A DNA stretch of 64,000 nucleotides from Brachycybe producta. Its lineage: Eukaryota > Arthropoda > Diplopoda > Playtdesmida > Andrognathidae. The stretch lies in the NCBI GenBank assembly GCA_036925085.1, contig JAUPFP010000017.1:532001-596000 (forward strand). Direction: 5' to 3'. Shown here in pieces: positions 1 through 12,800 of this stretch; positions within the stretch are counted from its first letter, which is position 1, and the number at the start of each line of letters is the position of its first letter. Position numbers and translations under genes: made by a program. Below the pieces are notes generated by a model. It did not search any database. It was not told the DNA's origin and saw only the letters and a list, made by a program, of their open reading frames with translations.

Positions 1-1514
1 ACGAGATAACTGTGAATGTGTGGTGGCTGTCGGTGGGTGTTTTTGTATGTTCATTTTTCTTTGATTACTTTTTATAGTTGCAGACAGCAGTGAACATTCA
101 AAGAGTTATTTTGCTTCAAATGGAAATACATCACTACAGAATTAAATTTAGCGTGCATTTTTTTCTTCTTTCAAAAGAACTTAGGGAAGAAGCCCACATG
201 GTAAAAATAAATCCCACTGAATTTCGCTTCGTAAGACATTTACCAGAAGTACCATATAGAGAGGCGTGCTAGGAAAATAATTTGGTCCTGGCATTTCGTA
301 ATGGATTTGGCAATATTTTTTTTTTGAAAAAAGAACAACCGGCTCAATTGAATACAGGTCCTCCTGGCATTTGCCCGAGCTGCCATTTGGCCAGCCTGCC
401 TGCCTGCCTCTGGCCATATATCTTTTGAGTGCAAAGGAACAATGGAATTTTTTAATTTCGATTTCTTTTTTTCTGGGGTGAAAATATGAACTTTTTGAAA
501 ATTTCAACTGGTCAAAACTGAAAAACATGGCATTTGCCTATCATAGTGAATGGATAGGGCCAGTCATCATGGTCAGTTGAAATTTTCAAAAAGTTAAAAT
601 TTTCACTTCAAAAAAGCGAGCCAAAAATCAATAGATAAAACTAGGAATGACTTTCATGAATGGCTTTTTCGTTTGTAAATTTATTTAGAAAAACTTTTTT
701 CTGCGCCAGAAAATGTCGCTCTTAAGAAAGTGCCACCGTAGGTTGCCTACGCCTTGAATCGGCCCTGCGACAAGCAAAATGCAACAAATAAAAGTCGAGC
801 TAGAGTATTGTTCTGAGTTCTGCAGTAACTGCAGATAATTTTGCACAATGTCTTAATGTCATAAAGTGTAAACAGTATGTTGGGTTTTAATTGAAAATAT
901 TTCCAGTTGTTGTGGAAAAAAAAACAATATTTATGAAATCCAAATCAAGATTTAAAAATACATTCAAAGCCGAATTCAAATTTAAAGTTATACAAAATTC
1001 AAATCATTAAATTTGAAATAAGGATGAATAAAAATTAAATTGAAATATGTTTAATTTATTCTTAAATCCAAATCTTCCAATCTCAAATCCAATGTTCTGA
1101 TCTTAAGCAGTTGGCAAACAAACCCAGAAATTTATTTTATGAAATAAATGTCGGATGTAAACATACCATAATACAATACGTTTGCGATCACAACAAAGTC
1201 CAAGTTCTACACTATCCTGACTATACTAACTCTGTACTAGGTGAACATTTCTGTGCTTATTGCCTTTTATTAGGATGCTATTGCAACAAAAAAAGAACAC
1301 AGTTTAGTTATTCTTATGTGTATAGTTAGGAGAGATGAATTGTCACTTGACTTGAGGCTATTGAGGCCAATGATATCCTACTTAAAAAAAATATTGCAAT
1401 AAGAGTTAAGAGAAAATGTCACTGTAATGGTTATTGGCCACATATAGACGAATTTGTGGTTTATCTTTGGTGAAAATATGGTCAACATGTGGTCAAAAAA
1501 CATGTGGTCATATA

Positions 1515-1515
<1 letters not shown>

Positions 1516-1552
<37 letters not shown>
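1516..1552. repeat. (TA)n microsatellite
   Basis: An uninterrupted AT dinucleotide tract of about 36 bases. Confidence 0.9.
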
Positions 1553-1557
<5 letters not shown>

Positions 1558-3711
1558 ATTGGTGATCGCGCTAATCGTCCAAATCTGTTATCATGCTTGA
1601 CTTTTAGTTAGAGGTTGCAAAAAGTAGAAATGTGTTTTCAGTTGTAGTTTTTTTTATGTTTGCTGGTAAGGAGTTTTTATATAGGTATAGGTGCTTATGT
1701 ATGTGTGTGTATATGTGGTTGGTGGTCGTGGTTTTGGTTGCCTACTATACTGTTTATCTTGTTTTGTCAGGTCTTTATATCTATCTAGCTTTTTGCCTCT
1801 TCTTCTTTTTCTTGATGTGGTAATGACGACAGTTTGTTGTAACTTTGTACATGGAGGGAGCGTAAAAATGGGTATAAAGAAAGAGCTAGGGCAAATAGGT
1901 TTGGATTATTCTGGTTCAATTATCATTATTGTGAGGGTGAGAGGGGCTAAAAAGGCTCTTCTTGCATTTGCTATATATATAGTTTATACTTTATGATGGT
2001 CATTGAGAAAGTCTGTTGGAGAATGGGTTTTCTGCCTTCTTCTTTCAATACAGTGTGTCTGTGTGGTTGTACATGTACGTGGTGGTGGTGTATATGTTGT
2101 ATGTCTGTATGTATGTGTGTGTGCTTGTGTTTTAACCAAGATTCCTCTTTTTTTTCTTCTGTGGTTATGTTACTTTCTCTCTATGCGTTTGTATTTAGCT
2201 GTGTTACGTGAGTGGAAATTTTATGACTGTTCTTGTTATGTGTGTATAAGATAATATAAAAATGAAACACTTAGCAAAAGGTGGCGCTGCCACATGGTTT
2301 TACTTACAAAGCTTGAGGAAAATGTTCCTAAATTTGGTGTTCCATCCATATTGTATCAACTAGAATGCACAACTTTAAGCACTGCCAAATTGTGTTTTGT
2401 AATTTTGAATTTGATAAATTATTCTGCACAGTCCATCATGGATGTCATGATGGACTTTGGCGTGACAGTTTGTTTGCTGCAACTGCCTGAATGATATCTT
2501 GTATAATAGTATTGCCACCAATGAAATCAATTGGGATGCAAATACTGCAGAAGACCTGATGCACGCACTATGAAGTAATGCAACTTCAGTGCTATGTTTC
2601 TCTTTACTGTGTATGTAGATCTATGTCTGTGTACAATGTAATAAATAAAGTATAGGGCCTATGATATTATCTAGTTTAGTTTTAGCAATTTATTGTTTTG
2701 TGTTAATGTGAAGTAAGAGAACAACCTTGCATTGCAGCTGCATTACTTCGCCGTGTGCACTACATTTAATAAAACAGTTGATACCACTTCCATTGCACTG
2801 AAATTGAAGTTTAGTGTTTATTTATGTACAAGTTATGAGTTTTTAGTTAAGACTTTTATTGCAGAGTGAATTTTAGATGTAACATTAATGAAGTGGAACG
2901 TTTTCAATTTTCTTCCTAAAATACAGAATATCCACTGGTCTATTATATATTTTTTTTCTCATTTATTTGGTTATTTTAAGCAATAGCTGATGATAAAGTT
3001 TTTAAGTTGAGGAGCCAACGCCCATTATTTTTTGATAGAATCTAATCTCATTATTAGGTTTAATTTTTCTTAATACAATCAACTTGTGTAATTTCATGAA
3101 TCATCAATTTTGATTCAGAATCTAAAAACAAAAGGAAACATCCACCTCTTTATTGTGAACAATATAGTATAATTATTGTACGTAATGTACTGTAGTGAAT
3201 CACAATCTATTCTTAACAAATAAATACTCAACAAATATTAGAATTTTTCATTAGATTAAATAACGGAAATTTTATTATTAGTATTTTAAGTTGAGTAATT
3301 AGTACTAATTACATATACGCTAATAATTCAGGATAGTCGACGTGTCGCTTTAGCCTCTAGCTATTGGCTCTTAATGGCTTTTTTGTTGCTTCTTGTCTGT
3401 GTGGACCTGGGCTCGAATCTTTCTCTTTGTTATAATTTAATGGGTATATCAGTGACATATGGTTTGCCAACTATAATTTCATAAAAAGCATATGGCTGAG
3501 AGTTTCAATCTTAATTTACGATGGAATAAATTATCAAGGAAACATACTATACTTTTTATTAGAAAGAATCTTCAATTTTATTAGGAAGTGAATTTGATAC
3601 AGTTTTGTATATTAGACAAAGTAATATAAAATTTTTTTGGATTGTTGAAAAAGGAAGAGAGAGAGAGAAAAAAAAAACGTCTGCGGCTCAAAAACCTATT
3701 TCTTGTCTGCA

Positions 3712-3717
<6 letters not shown>

Positions 3718-3782
<65 letters not shown>
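3718..3782. repeat. (TA)n microsatellite
   Basis: A pure TA tract of about 65 bases; a shorter imperfect TA run follows at 3799-3820. Confidence 0.95.
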
Positions 3783-3783
<1 letters not shown>

Positions 3784-4189
3784 CTAAAATATGCTGCTAT
3801 ATATATATATATGTATATACCAATTTATAATATACCATTTTATAAACCAAATTTTGCAACTTCAGACTTCGTATTTCTGAATACATATGATGGGTGCATT
3901 TGAAAGCACAAAATATATTGTTTATTACTTTATACTATAGAAACAGCAGTTGATTAACTAGGAGTCGTTGAGATGCATACTCCTTGACTCTTAAATGACT
4001 GCTCATATTCTGTAACTGGCAAAATGTATATTTTGGAGGATAAAGATGTGATGTTTCGAGGGTATAATAATTGCAGCACCATGTGGTGGCTCACATTGGC
4101 GGCTGGCTATCAAGGAAACTAGCAAGAAAACTAGAAATGGCGGCCAACTTACTGTTAACACTTTTCAACATGAAATGAAACAACTATAG

Positions 4190-4873
4190 TATAAAAACCG
4201 GTCCACATGCAACGTTTTGTACGGTGTTTTTGCATGGGCAGTTCAAGACGTTGCGTGTGGACAGAAAAACTATGCAATAATGCGAACTGTGCAGAGACGA
4301 TACACGGAGACGAAAAACTGAGGCCGACTGCTCAGTTTTCCAGTGACCTGCACAGTTTTCTTTCGATTTTGGTGCCAGAAACGTGTTCGCGGAGTATAGG
4401 ATTTCGATAGATTCCGTAGAACTGAGTGGGGAAAACGGTGTTGAAAACTGTATTGTATGGACACCCGCTGGACAACTGCAAGGTTTTTTTAGACCAGCCA
4501 CACAAGTAAAATTTAACTGCACATGCATGTTTAGCACAGTTTTGAATATTGCGGTGTGAATCATGACGTCAGAAGAATTAAAGTTGAGAGATTGCTGACA
4601 AGCAGCACAAACAAAAACTACAGCGAATCCGAATGACCATTGCACAAACCCCCTACACGCTCTGGCATGCATCTGAACTTGCACAAGTGGAAGTGAAAAA
4701 ATAGTAACATCCCGTACTTCACCACTGCGAAGTTTTCCCACCTACACGGTGAAGTATACTTGCGACGGTGTGCGACATGTGCAGTTGAATGTTACGCGTG
4801 TGGCCGGCCTTATACAATTTTGCCTGTGCAGGCGTAATGTTGTACAAAACATTGCGTATGGACCGGGCTTTAG
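4190..4873. mobile_element. Inverted-repeat DNA element, about 0.68 kb
   Basis: The left end AACCGGTCCACATGCAACG and the right end, read in reverse complement (GCCCGGTCCATACGCAATG), match and continue to GTTTTGTAC, about 33 bases in all. The interior carries no recognisable transposase. The 185-codon frame on the - strand inside it is probably chance. Confidence 0.6.
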
Positions 4874-4917
4874 TGAACGGTGGTTAGATCTATAACAACG
4901 GCATATTTATTAATTTA

Positions 4918-5305
4918 CTAGTGGGGTAACCCGTCATAAATGACGGGAGCAAACTTAACAGGCAATTGTGCGCATGCGCGTCGTTTTTTTCTTTTTTTAC
5001 TCCTTTCATTTCAATTTTCGTCACCCCCTCCCACTTTTCTTTCTCTCTCTCCCCCCCCCCCCCCCCCCTCTACACTTTTCAACCTTTTCCCGTCTCCAAT
5101 TTAATATCATGGGGTTCTTGGATGGGAAGGGTGCAACATATAGTTGACCTTGAGATAGAAAAAAAAAACAGTTCATTTATTCAAATTTATATAAATTCCG
5201 ATGTGCTTCAATGGTTGTACAGCGTTATCCCAGAAAGAGAGAAAGATATATACATGTAGAAAGACACACAGACCTGGCAAAATATATATATAATTCTATG
5301 TAAAA
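4918..5305 (-). mobile_element. Helitron-like non-autonomous element, copy 1
   Basis: Read on the - strand, the 3' end is CTAG (4918-4921), preceded by the hairpin CCCGTCATTTATGACGGG (4930-4947, complemented) 8 bases away. This is the Helitron layout of a hairpin just before CTRR. The body shares GACGCGCATGCGCACAATTG and a polypurine run with the other two copies. The 5' limit is approximate. Confidence 0.7.
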
Positions 5306-6439
5306 TTGTGATTGAGAATTATTACCATGTTGTTATAGTTTCAATACAAGGTTGGTATGAAAAGTACCTACTCAACCTAAAGTCACACCACACAACAATT
5401 GATGGTGACGAAAATAATTAACAATTTCTTAGCTTAACAGTTACTATTATGCAAAAAAAATATTAATTTAAATATTCATAATAGATATTTCTTAATGTTA
5501 TGTGACTAATGTGTGATTCATAATAAGATCACATAATAGGACCAAATGAATTGATGAGGTAACGGGTTTTATTTTTGAGAGGAGGAAAAAAAAACCCCTA
5601 ACAATGTAAGTTGCCCATAATTTAGTTCTGACAGTTCATTATATTTGAGGAGGAAGAAATTTTCTTGTGTGTTTTTTGAGAGTGGAGTTTCATGGAGTAG
5701 CAGCTGGTGGCCATTGTACAATTTCGGCAATGTCACATTTATTGATCTTTTTTTTTTTGATTCGCGCCATCTGGCGAGCGAAACAGCTGTAGTTTTCTTT
5801 CATTTTCTGCTTTTCTTGCTGTATGTTATTGTCCTTCTCGATATTAATCGTATTTTTTTCTTTCTTTCTAGTATGGTTCTTTATATTTCTTTCATTTCTA
5901 GAAAAGAATTAGGTTTTTTTTTTTTTTTTTTTTTTTTTGAATGAGAGACTAGTTTCTTTACTATCTTGACTTTCATGTCCAATTCTTTTAACTTCCAATA
6001 TTATATTATTTGACATTGAAATGGTTTCATTTTGAAAATTAAACATTTTCTCAATGTCTACTTTCTTGTTGTAACATGAAATAGGAAATTGCGATTATGA
6101 ATAGAGAGAGAGAGGTTGGATATATTGCTTTTATGGGTGGTGATTACATATTTGAATATGAATCAAGATGGTTGGCTAACAATCCTGTAGTTTTTTTTAT
6201 TTAAAAAAAAGACAATTTGGTGGCTCCATTTAAATTATGATAAACTTCAAATTGATACAACAGGTTTTTCTTTTTGTAAAATAAATAAAAACTAGTGAAC
6301 TGTCGTGTAGATTGCACAAAACGAAAACGACTTTAATTCTGACTAATGGATAGCGCCATCTAAGCAGTGACTGGTTCTTGCAATTTCTTGCGTAATAGTC
6401 TCAGCTGACTGTTGTGTACATCTTTTTGGTACTGGGCTG

Positions 6440-6885
6440 TCATTCAACCTGGAAAACCTGGGCATGTCAAGGAATTTAGCACTAAAAAAAAATATGTAAA
6501 ATTTTGAAAAGTCAAGAAATTTATTTTCTGAAATTCCAATTTCAGTGATTAAAAAATAAATAAAAAATAAAATTAAATACTTTAAAAAGCAATAAAAGGG
6601 CTCAGGAGGGTTCAACTGGGACCAAAAGTATTAAAAAACTTTAAAAAAAATGGCAAAGACAAGAATTTCTAAAATTCGAATTTTGTACCTATAGATTTAT
6701 TTGTGTTTATTTACAGTTAATTAAACTTCCTATTTTAAACATCAGTTGATCATATAATGCATATCACAGTGATGTCCATTATTAGAATGTACAGGAATTG
6801 CTTTTTTTAAAAAAAAACCTGGAAAATATCCAACTTTAGTATGAAAAACCTGAAAAAGTGTGGGAATTTTCGAAATGACCCCCTA
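6440..6885. repeat. Dispersed repeat, copy A
   Basis: It shares the ordered blocks TTTATTTTCTGAAATTCCAA, GGGCTC(A)GGAGGG and ATCACAGTGATGTC with 21070-21495. The ends are not defined. Probably an old non-autonomous DNA transposon. Confidence 0.5.
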
Positions 6886-7767
6886 TGCAATCTAATACCT
6901 ATCTTTCTCTCTGGAACGCTTTGACTGGAACCCTCTCACGTTGTGTCAGTGGTAACTGTTATACCTTTACGCCACTAGATGGCGTTTGCAATGGCACTAA
7001 TGTAGGGACACTGTGTTAGTGGTAACTATTATAACCTTTCACCGCTATATGGTGCATGGTATACATTTTTTATACTTTATATTTAATCATATATTTAAAA
7101 GGTTAACGTCCTAGGACGGGCAACATCCTCTATCCGTCTAAGATCCCCCTATTCCAAAATCCTCATCTTACGACACAGCCTGCTTCAAGTTTTTTGTAAC
7201 TTCCAAAACAAAAATGGATTCCACCAAGGTTTTCTTTAGGTTTATTCTCTTTGGTGGTCTTTTTTTAATGAGTTTGTTGAATTCTTTAACATTCGATATG
7301 TGTTGTAATGTAATTAGTGTTGTTTGCGAACGTTTTTTTTTTTAAATTGAATTGTTTTCATGATGTGTGTTTATTTATTTGTGTAACTGGCTGCACGCCA
7401 TCTTGTTTTCCTTTGGGATGTGATTCGATATGTTCGGTTTCTTGTTATTTGGACTTCTTTTTTTTTTTCTCTCCCATTTCTTTTCTTATTGTTGAAGTGG
7501 TTTAAAAGTTAAGAGAGACAAGTAGAAATGTTATTCTCTTTGTCGTTGCTTCCATGCGTTTGCCTTTAGGCCTTTTTAAACGCGTGCAGCCTCACAAGAT
7601 ACTGTTTTTTTTTTTCTTCTTCTATTTTTCCCTCTTTCTTTCATTCTTTCTACTTCTTTCCAAATACTAATTCAATCAGGAATAAACTTGTATATATTGC
7701 ATGTGCATACTTGAACATTCATCCGTATAAGCCCGTAGCCATGCACGAAGAAAGAAGACTGACTACT

Positions 7768-7801
7768 ACTAGTACTACTACTACTACTACTACTACTACT
7801 A
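7768..7801. repeat. (ACT)n microsatellite
   Basis: About ten ACT/CTA units with one AGT interruption. Confidence 0.85.
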
Positions 7802-8008
7802 GCCGTGGCTAGACTGTAGTACACCTCGTAGGCTGATCAGACTTCTTTAGTGACGTCAATTCTCAAACGACATTATCTTTCAGTTGCATAGAAGCCCCAT
7901 GGAAGTCTATGATAGTACTTGGAATAAATATATGGTTGACTTAAGTCGTACATTTGTCGTCGCTCTCTTTTTGTTTAGTTTTTCCTCATTTTACCTTCAA
8001 ATGATTTT

Positions 8009-8119
<111 letters not shown>

Positions 8120-9568
8120 AGACTTGTTTTCTATTGTCTTAAGGCTTTCTTTTTGTTGTTGGTTCTCGAGGCAATTTGTGAAAAAAAAAAGTGTTTCACA
8201 ATGAAATGTTGGAAGAAATAGTAAAAACCAATAAAGAGTGATGCTTCTAGCATATAATTCGTACCAATTTCCACTTTCATTTTTCCCTTCTTTTTTTAAT
8301 GATATATTGGTATTTTTTGATAACTGATTCCACTATTTTCGAGGTTATTTTCTATTGTATAGTGGCAACAGAAAAAAAAAATCTCTGTCAACAGTATAAT
8401 TAGAAGTAACCTATGATAACCTCTTTAATTTGAAAATGATGATTGGACACATTGTTAAAATTATTTTGTGTTTGGTTTTTTGTGTGTCTATTGTGTCTAT
8501 GTGGCTGTCACGTTGGCTTTGTGCAGAAGCTAAAGTAAGGGAAAAATCACACAAGCTGAAAAAAATCCCACTTTGTGAGGCATTTGCCAGAAGCGCTATA
8601 TATCTTTTGAGTGCAAAGGAACGCAGAATTTTTTTTTATTTCGATTTCTATTTTCTGGTGGTTTTTCAGCATGTTTGATCCTTCCCTTAGACCCTTAGCA
8701 CACGGAACATTTTTGACTGGTTGGGTTCGACAGCAAAATGTTGTCACAGGTGACTGGGCTGTGGTGGGCATTGTGTTCAGCACTATGGGTAGACGTCGGA
8801 CCTTCGCACACGAACCAACACGCTGACTACATTTTGCGGTCGAGCTCGACCACTATAAAGTGGTTTCCGTGCCAAAGTTCTTTAAGTGACTGTCTTGAGA
8901 AGAAAAACATAAAAAGTAGATTTGTGTAACAGTATTTGGTTGCCATGCATTCAACACGTGTGGAGCATTTTTTAAATGATTTATGAACACCTGATTTTCG
9001 AACTCTTTGATTATTCTGTCTTCCAAGAGCATAAGGAACACAAACTAGAACATCAAAAGCTTATTTTGATAAATATCAACATGGAAATTTACAATTAAGT
9101 GATTGGGCTACTCTTCTAGTTTCTAAAACAAATTCAAGTTTCTCTTCATTTTGAATCTGAAAGAGAAAATAATCAGAGTTTGAGTGGCATTTACACTTTA
9201 AGGGCCTTGGAGCACATGTGACTTTCGGAAGACTTTTTGGCGACAAAATGAAGTCTTAGTTGTCGCCAAAACCGACCTGTGTTGCAATGAAACAACGATG
9301 TGGCGGGTCCCGGAGATCGAACACCTTCCAGAGACAGACCTTCAACTTCTTTTTGTCACCGAAAAAGTCTTTCAAATGTCGCCTATATTGTACAAAGGGT
9401 CTAAGTGTCCGTGCCTATTTCTGCCATACTTCACAGAAAGTCTATTTTTCTTTCATCTTAGAGTTCTGTCATTACAATAAAAATAATTTTCTTAATTATT
9501 TTTTCGAAATAGTGTTTAATATTTTCATAAATTTAATTATTATTGTTATTTTTTTGTTGTTGTTGTAG

Positions 9569-9865
9569 TGAGGCCACTTTCTGTTGAAATCATTAAAGTG
9601 AAGGATCCTTTATCGGCGAACCACGAGCGTGAAATTCGGTGTCAATCTTTTGGTTCGCGTCCTCCACCGATAATTTCATGGTGGAAGGGTAACAAACGTT
9701 TAAAACATTCGAAAGAGTTTGTCTCGGATGATCGTAATGTGACTACGAGTATCTTGAGCATCAAACCGACCGAAGAGGATCATGGCAAGTATCTTACTTG
9801 TCGAGTGGACAATCCATCTATTTCTGCAAGTACCTTCGAAAACTCTTGGAAAATGGATGTTCATT
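9569..9865 (+). CDS. Exon a: complete Ig domain (Ig3 of the sidestep-like gene)
   Basis: The acceptor TTGTTGTTGTAG ends at 9568 and the donor GTAAGT starts at 9866. Both borders are phase 1, so the whole Ig domain is one symmetrical module. Residues 1-100 hold Cys25 and Cys78, the core Trp38 in a SWWKG context, GSRPP at 29-33 and D71-x-G-x-Y75 before Cys78. An N-glycosylation sequon NVT sits at 57. The exon ends in WKMDVH plus the first base of a Tyr codon, the usual family junction to the next Ig domain. The GTG at 9568-9570 spans the splice site and is not a start codon. The preceding exon, Ig2, was not found in the window. Confidence 0.9.
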
Positions 9866-12800
9866 GTAAGTGCAACTTTTTTTGTCTTTTGCTTCTTTTA
9901 TGTTGTTTAAGGTGTCTTTTGGTTTGTGTTTTTTTTTTTGGAAAAGGGGGGGGGGGTGGATTTGGGAAGGGGAGAGGGTGCTTGTATGTGGCGTTGAGGG
10001 GAAATGACTTTAATTAAGAAATGTTTTTAAAAGAGGATTGAACACAGAGTGTGGCACTGTGGTAGTGTGGTAAAGTTAACTTGGTATACTTGATTAGACT
10101 TTCAATGGCATCCATTAGAAGGCAATGAGGGGAGAGAAGAAAAAAATTCTTTTCTCGCTTTTCTTTTTCATCTCGTAATATTTTGGCAAACTTGACTTGA
10201 ATTGGTGTAGCAGACGTTTAAGGTTGGTGGGGGGGGGTGCCCTGTAATAATCGATATTTATGAGAGTGATTGAGGTTCTCTCTTTCGTATAGACACATAT
10301 ATATTTGTGTCTGCTTGTAAATTATTAGCACAGTAACCATTTTATATGGGAGGCCACCACATTCATAATGTTTTATTGAGAAGTAGACCGTATACTGGCG
10401 TGGCGCAGGTAAAACCGTGTTTCCTCTTTAAAAATGAATGAGCGAATATCTCAGAAGGAGAAAAAGAAAAAAAAAAGTTGTTTATGAAATAACGAAAATT
10501 ATTTGCACAAAAATGAAAAATAAAAATATTAATTATTAACATAAGTTATTGAATTTTGAAAACAAATATTTGAAAAAAAAAGTCGTTTTTCGTGCTTCTT
10601 AGGCTCTTGGGCACACGGACCACTTGTTAACTACTTTTAGTTTCTGCAAAAATCAATTCAGGTTGTCCAAAAGTGTCCGATGTCAAAGGCCAAAGTGGTC
10701 GGTTATTGCTACAATAAGGCTTTATTTTGCTGTCGACAAAAATGGTCAGAAAGTGCTTCGTGTCCACAGGGCTTTAAAGTGTCTGGTTAGTTGAATTCCG
10801 TCCCTCCACCGGTAATTCTGCGAAAATTTAGGATATTGCGTCAGTTTTTTTTTTCAGTAAAAAAATATAGATCTATTAACTAGTATAGTCGGTGATAATG
10901 CTGATATTTTTTTTCGTGATGATATTTTACAAAATAATAAATTGTTTATCTTTTAAGATATTGTCTTGAAAAAATCAAAAATATTATATATATAAAATCC
11001 CAGGTCTGTGTGTTTGTGTGTGTGTGGAGTAACAAAAACCATTGAAGCACGTCGGAATTTATATAAATTTGAATAAATGAACCGTTTTTTTTTCTCAAGG
11101 TCAACTGTATGTTGAACTCTTCCTTTGGAAAGTGTAGAAGGGGGGAGAGAGAGAGAGAAAAGTGGGAGGGGGTGAGGGGAAAAGGTTGTTAAGTGTAGAA
11201 GGGGGAGAGAGAGAGAAAAGTGGGAGGGGTGAGGGGAAAGTGTAGGGGGAGAGAGAAACGTGGAGGAGGAAAAGTGGAAGGGGGAAACTGAAATTGAAAT
11301 GAAAGGAGTAAAAAAAGGAAAAAACGACGCGCATGCGCACAATTGCCTGTGAATTTTGCTCCCGTCATTTATGACGGGTTACCCCACTAGTTTAGCATAA
11401 TCTTCCACCACTCTAGTTTTGTAAATAATTTGAATTTTATAACGTTGTTTCTGAAACAGGGTCGGATTAAGCCAACAGGGGCCTTCTTAACCTAATAGCA
11501 ATAAAATGTGCATAACATGTGCATCAATGCCAAATGGTTCAGTTTATCATCTTCATGATCGATCTTAGTTTTTTTTTTAACCCATTTGAGTTCAGAAACT
11601 GACTTTTGAACGGGCTCCAGGCCCCTAGGCTTCAGCCTACTTAGCATAATGGGTAATCCGACCCAAAACAACTCCTCAGACTAGTTTTGAGTCATAGCGT
11701 TAATTGTGATTTAGTCCTCAGAATCACTTTAAACTCGTTTTACAAACTACGTAAGTTTATTAACTGTTGATCAATATTTTAGACTTATTTGTTCAAATAA
11801 AATGTTGTAAATGTTTATTCTAGTTTCTGATAGATTTTTTTTTCTTGAACCACAGACATTTTACTTGTGCCACACGGTGTTATAATATTGTAAGGTTGTA
11901 GTTAGTAGTAGTGGTGGTGGTGGTGGTGATGGAACCTTTCATGTTTTTTTTAATAAAGTCTTTGGAACTTATCTTTGAAAACTAACAAACTCCTTTTTTT
12001 TCTGGCCTGCAAAAAAAAGAACTTTCAAGAAGAGTCAATAGCTAATTTTTTATGAACTTGCAGATATTTACGGTTGCCCATTACTTACAGATATATAACA
12101 CTATAACAGATGTTCTAAGAATATTGGAGAATAACAAATTCCTCTCCAAGACCTGAGAGTCATAACAGCTTTATATTACATTTTTTTCTTCTCTTCAATA
12201 TATCAGAAAGAAACTTGGCACTTTACTTCAACTTTAACCCTCTGGGCAGAATAGAAAGAAGAAAAAAAAACTGTGTTCAATAAAACAGTTTTTTTTTTAA
12301 TGTTGCAACACTGTTTCCGAGGGTTCAGGTCAGGCATATACTGGACCTCACCCTCCTCTCCAAATATATTTTTTAGTAGCGAGCGAAGCGATGTACAGAA
12401 ACTTAACAATAGATCTGTAGAACCAAACATGTACACGTTTGAAATTTAAATAGCTGTTAAATTTTTGTAAGCGTAAATTTGCATTTCAGAGTTACAAGAG
12501 GCTCTCAAGGTTCACCCGATTTTGAGAAGTACCCAACGGGGGGGGGGGGGGGTTCACAGTTTCTATATGCTTTAGGGCTTTTTAGTTTCGAGAGGTTCCC
12601 GTGGTGTTTCAGTTTAGTGCGGCTTCTGGGGGCATTGCACATTGCAGTTTCGAGAACATCCCGGCATCTTCACAATTTCGAGAGGCTTCTTCCGGCTTGT
12701 TTATCCAATAGCATTTTGAATTTTCAACTCATATAGTTCAACTTTTGTACACTTTTTTGTGTTTTTAACAACTAGATTAAATTACAAAAGTGTAGGTGTT

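Noticed and set aside
4184..4741. A 185-codon frame on the - strand
   Set aside because: It lies inside an inverted-repeat element, has no recognisable domain and shows low-complexity Cys/Ser composition; probably a chance open frame.
9568..10017. A GTG-initiated 149-codon frame as an independent gene
   Set aside because: The GTG spans a splice acceptor, and the frame after 9865 is intron (poly-G and poly-T). Only 9569-9865 shows Ig-domain features, and it splices in frame to the next exon.
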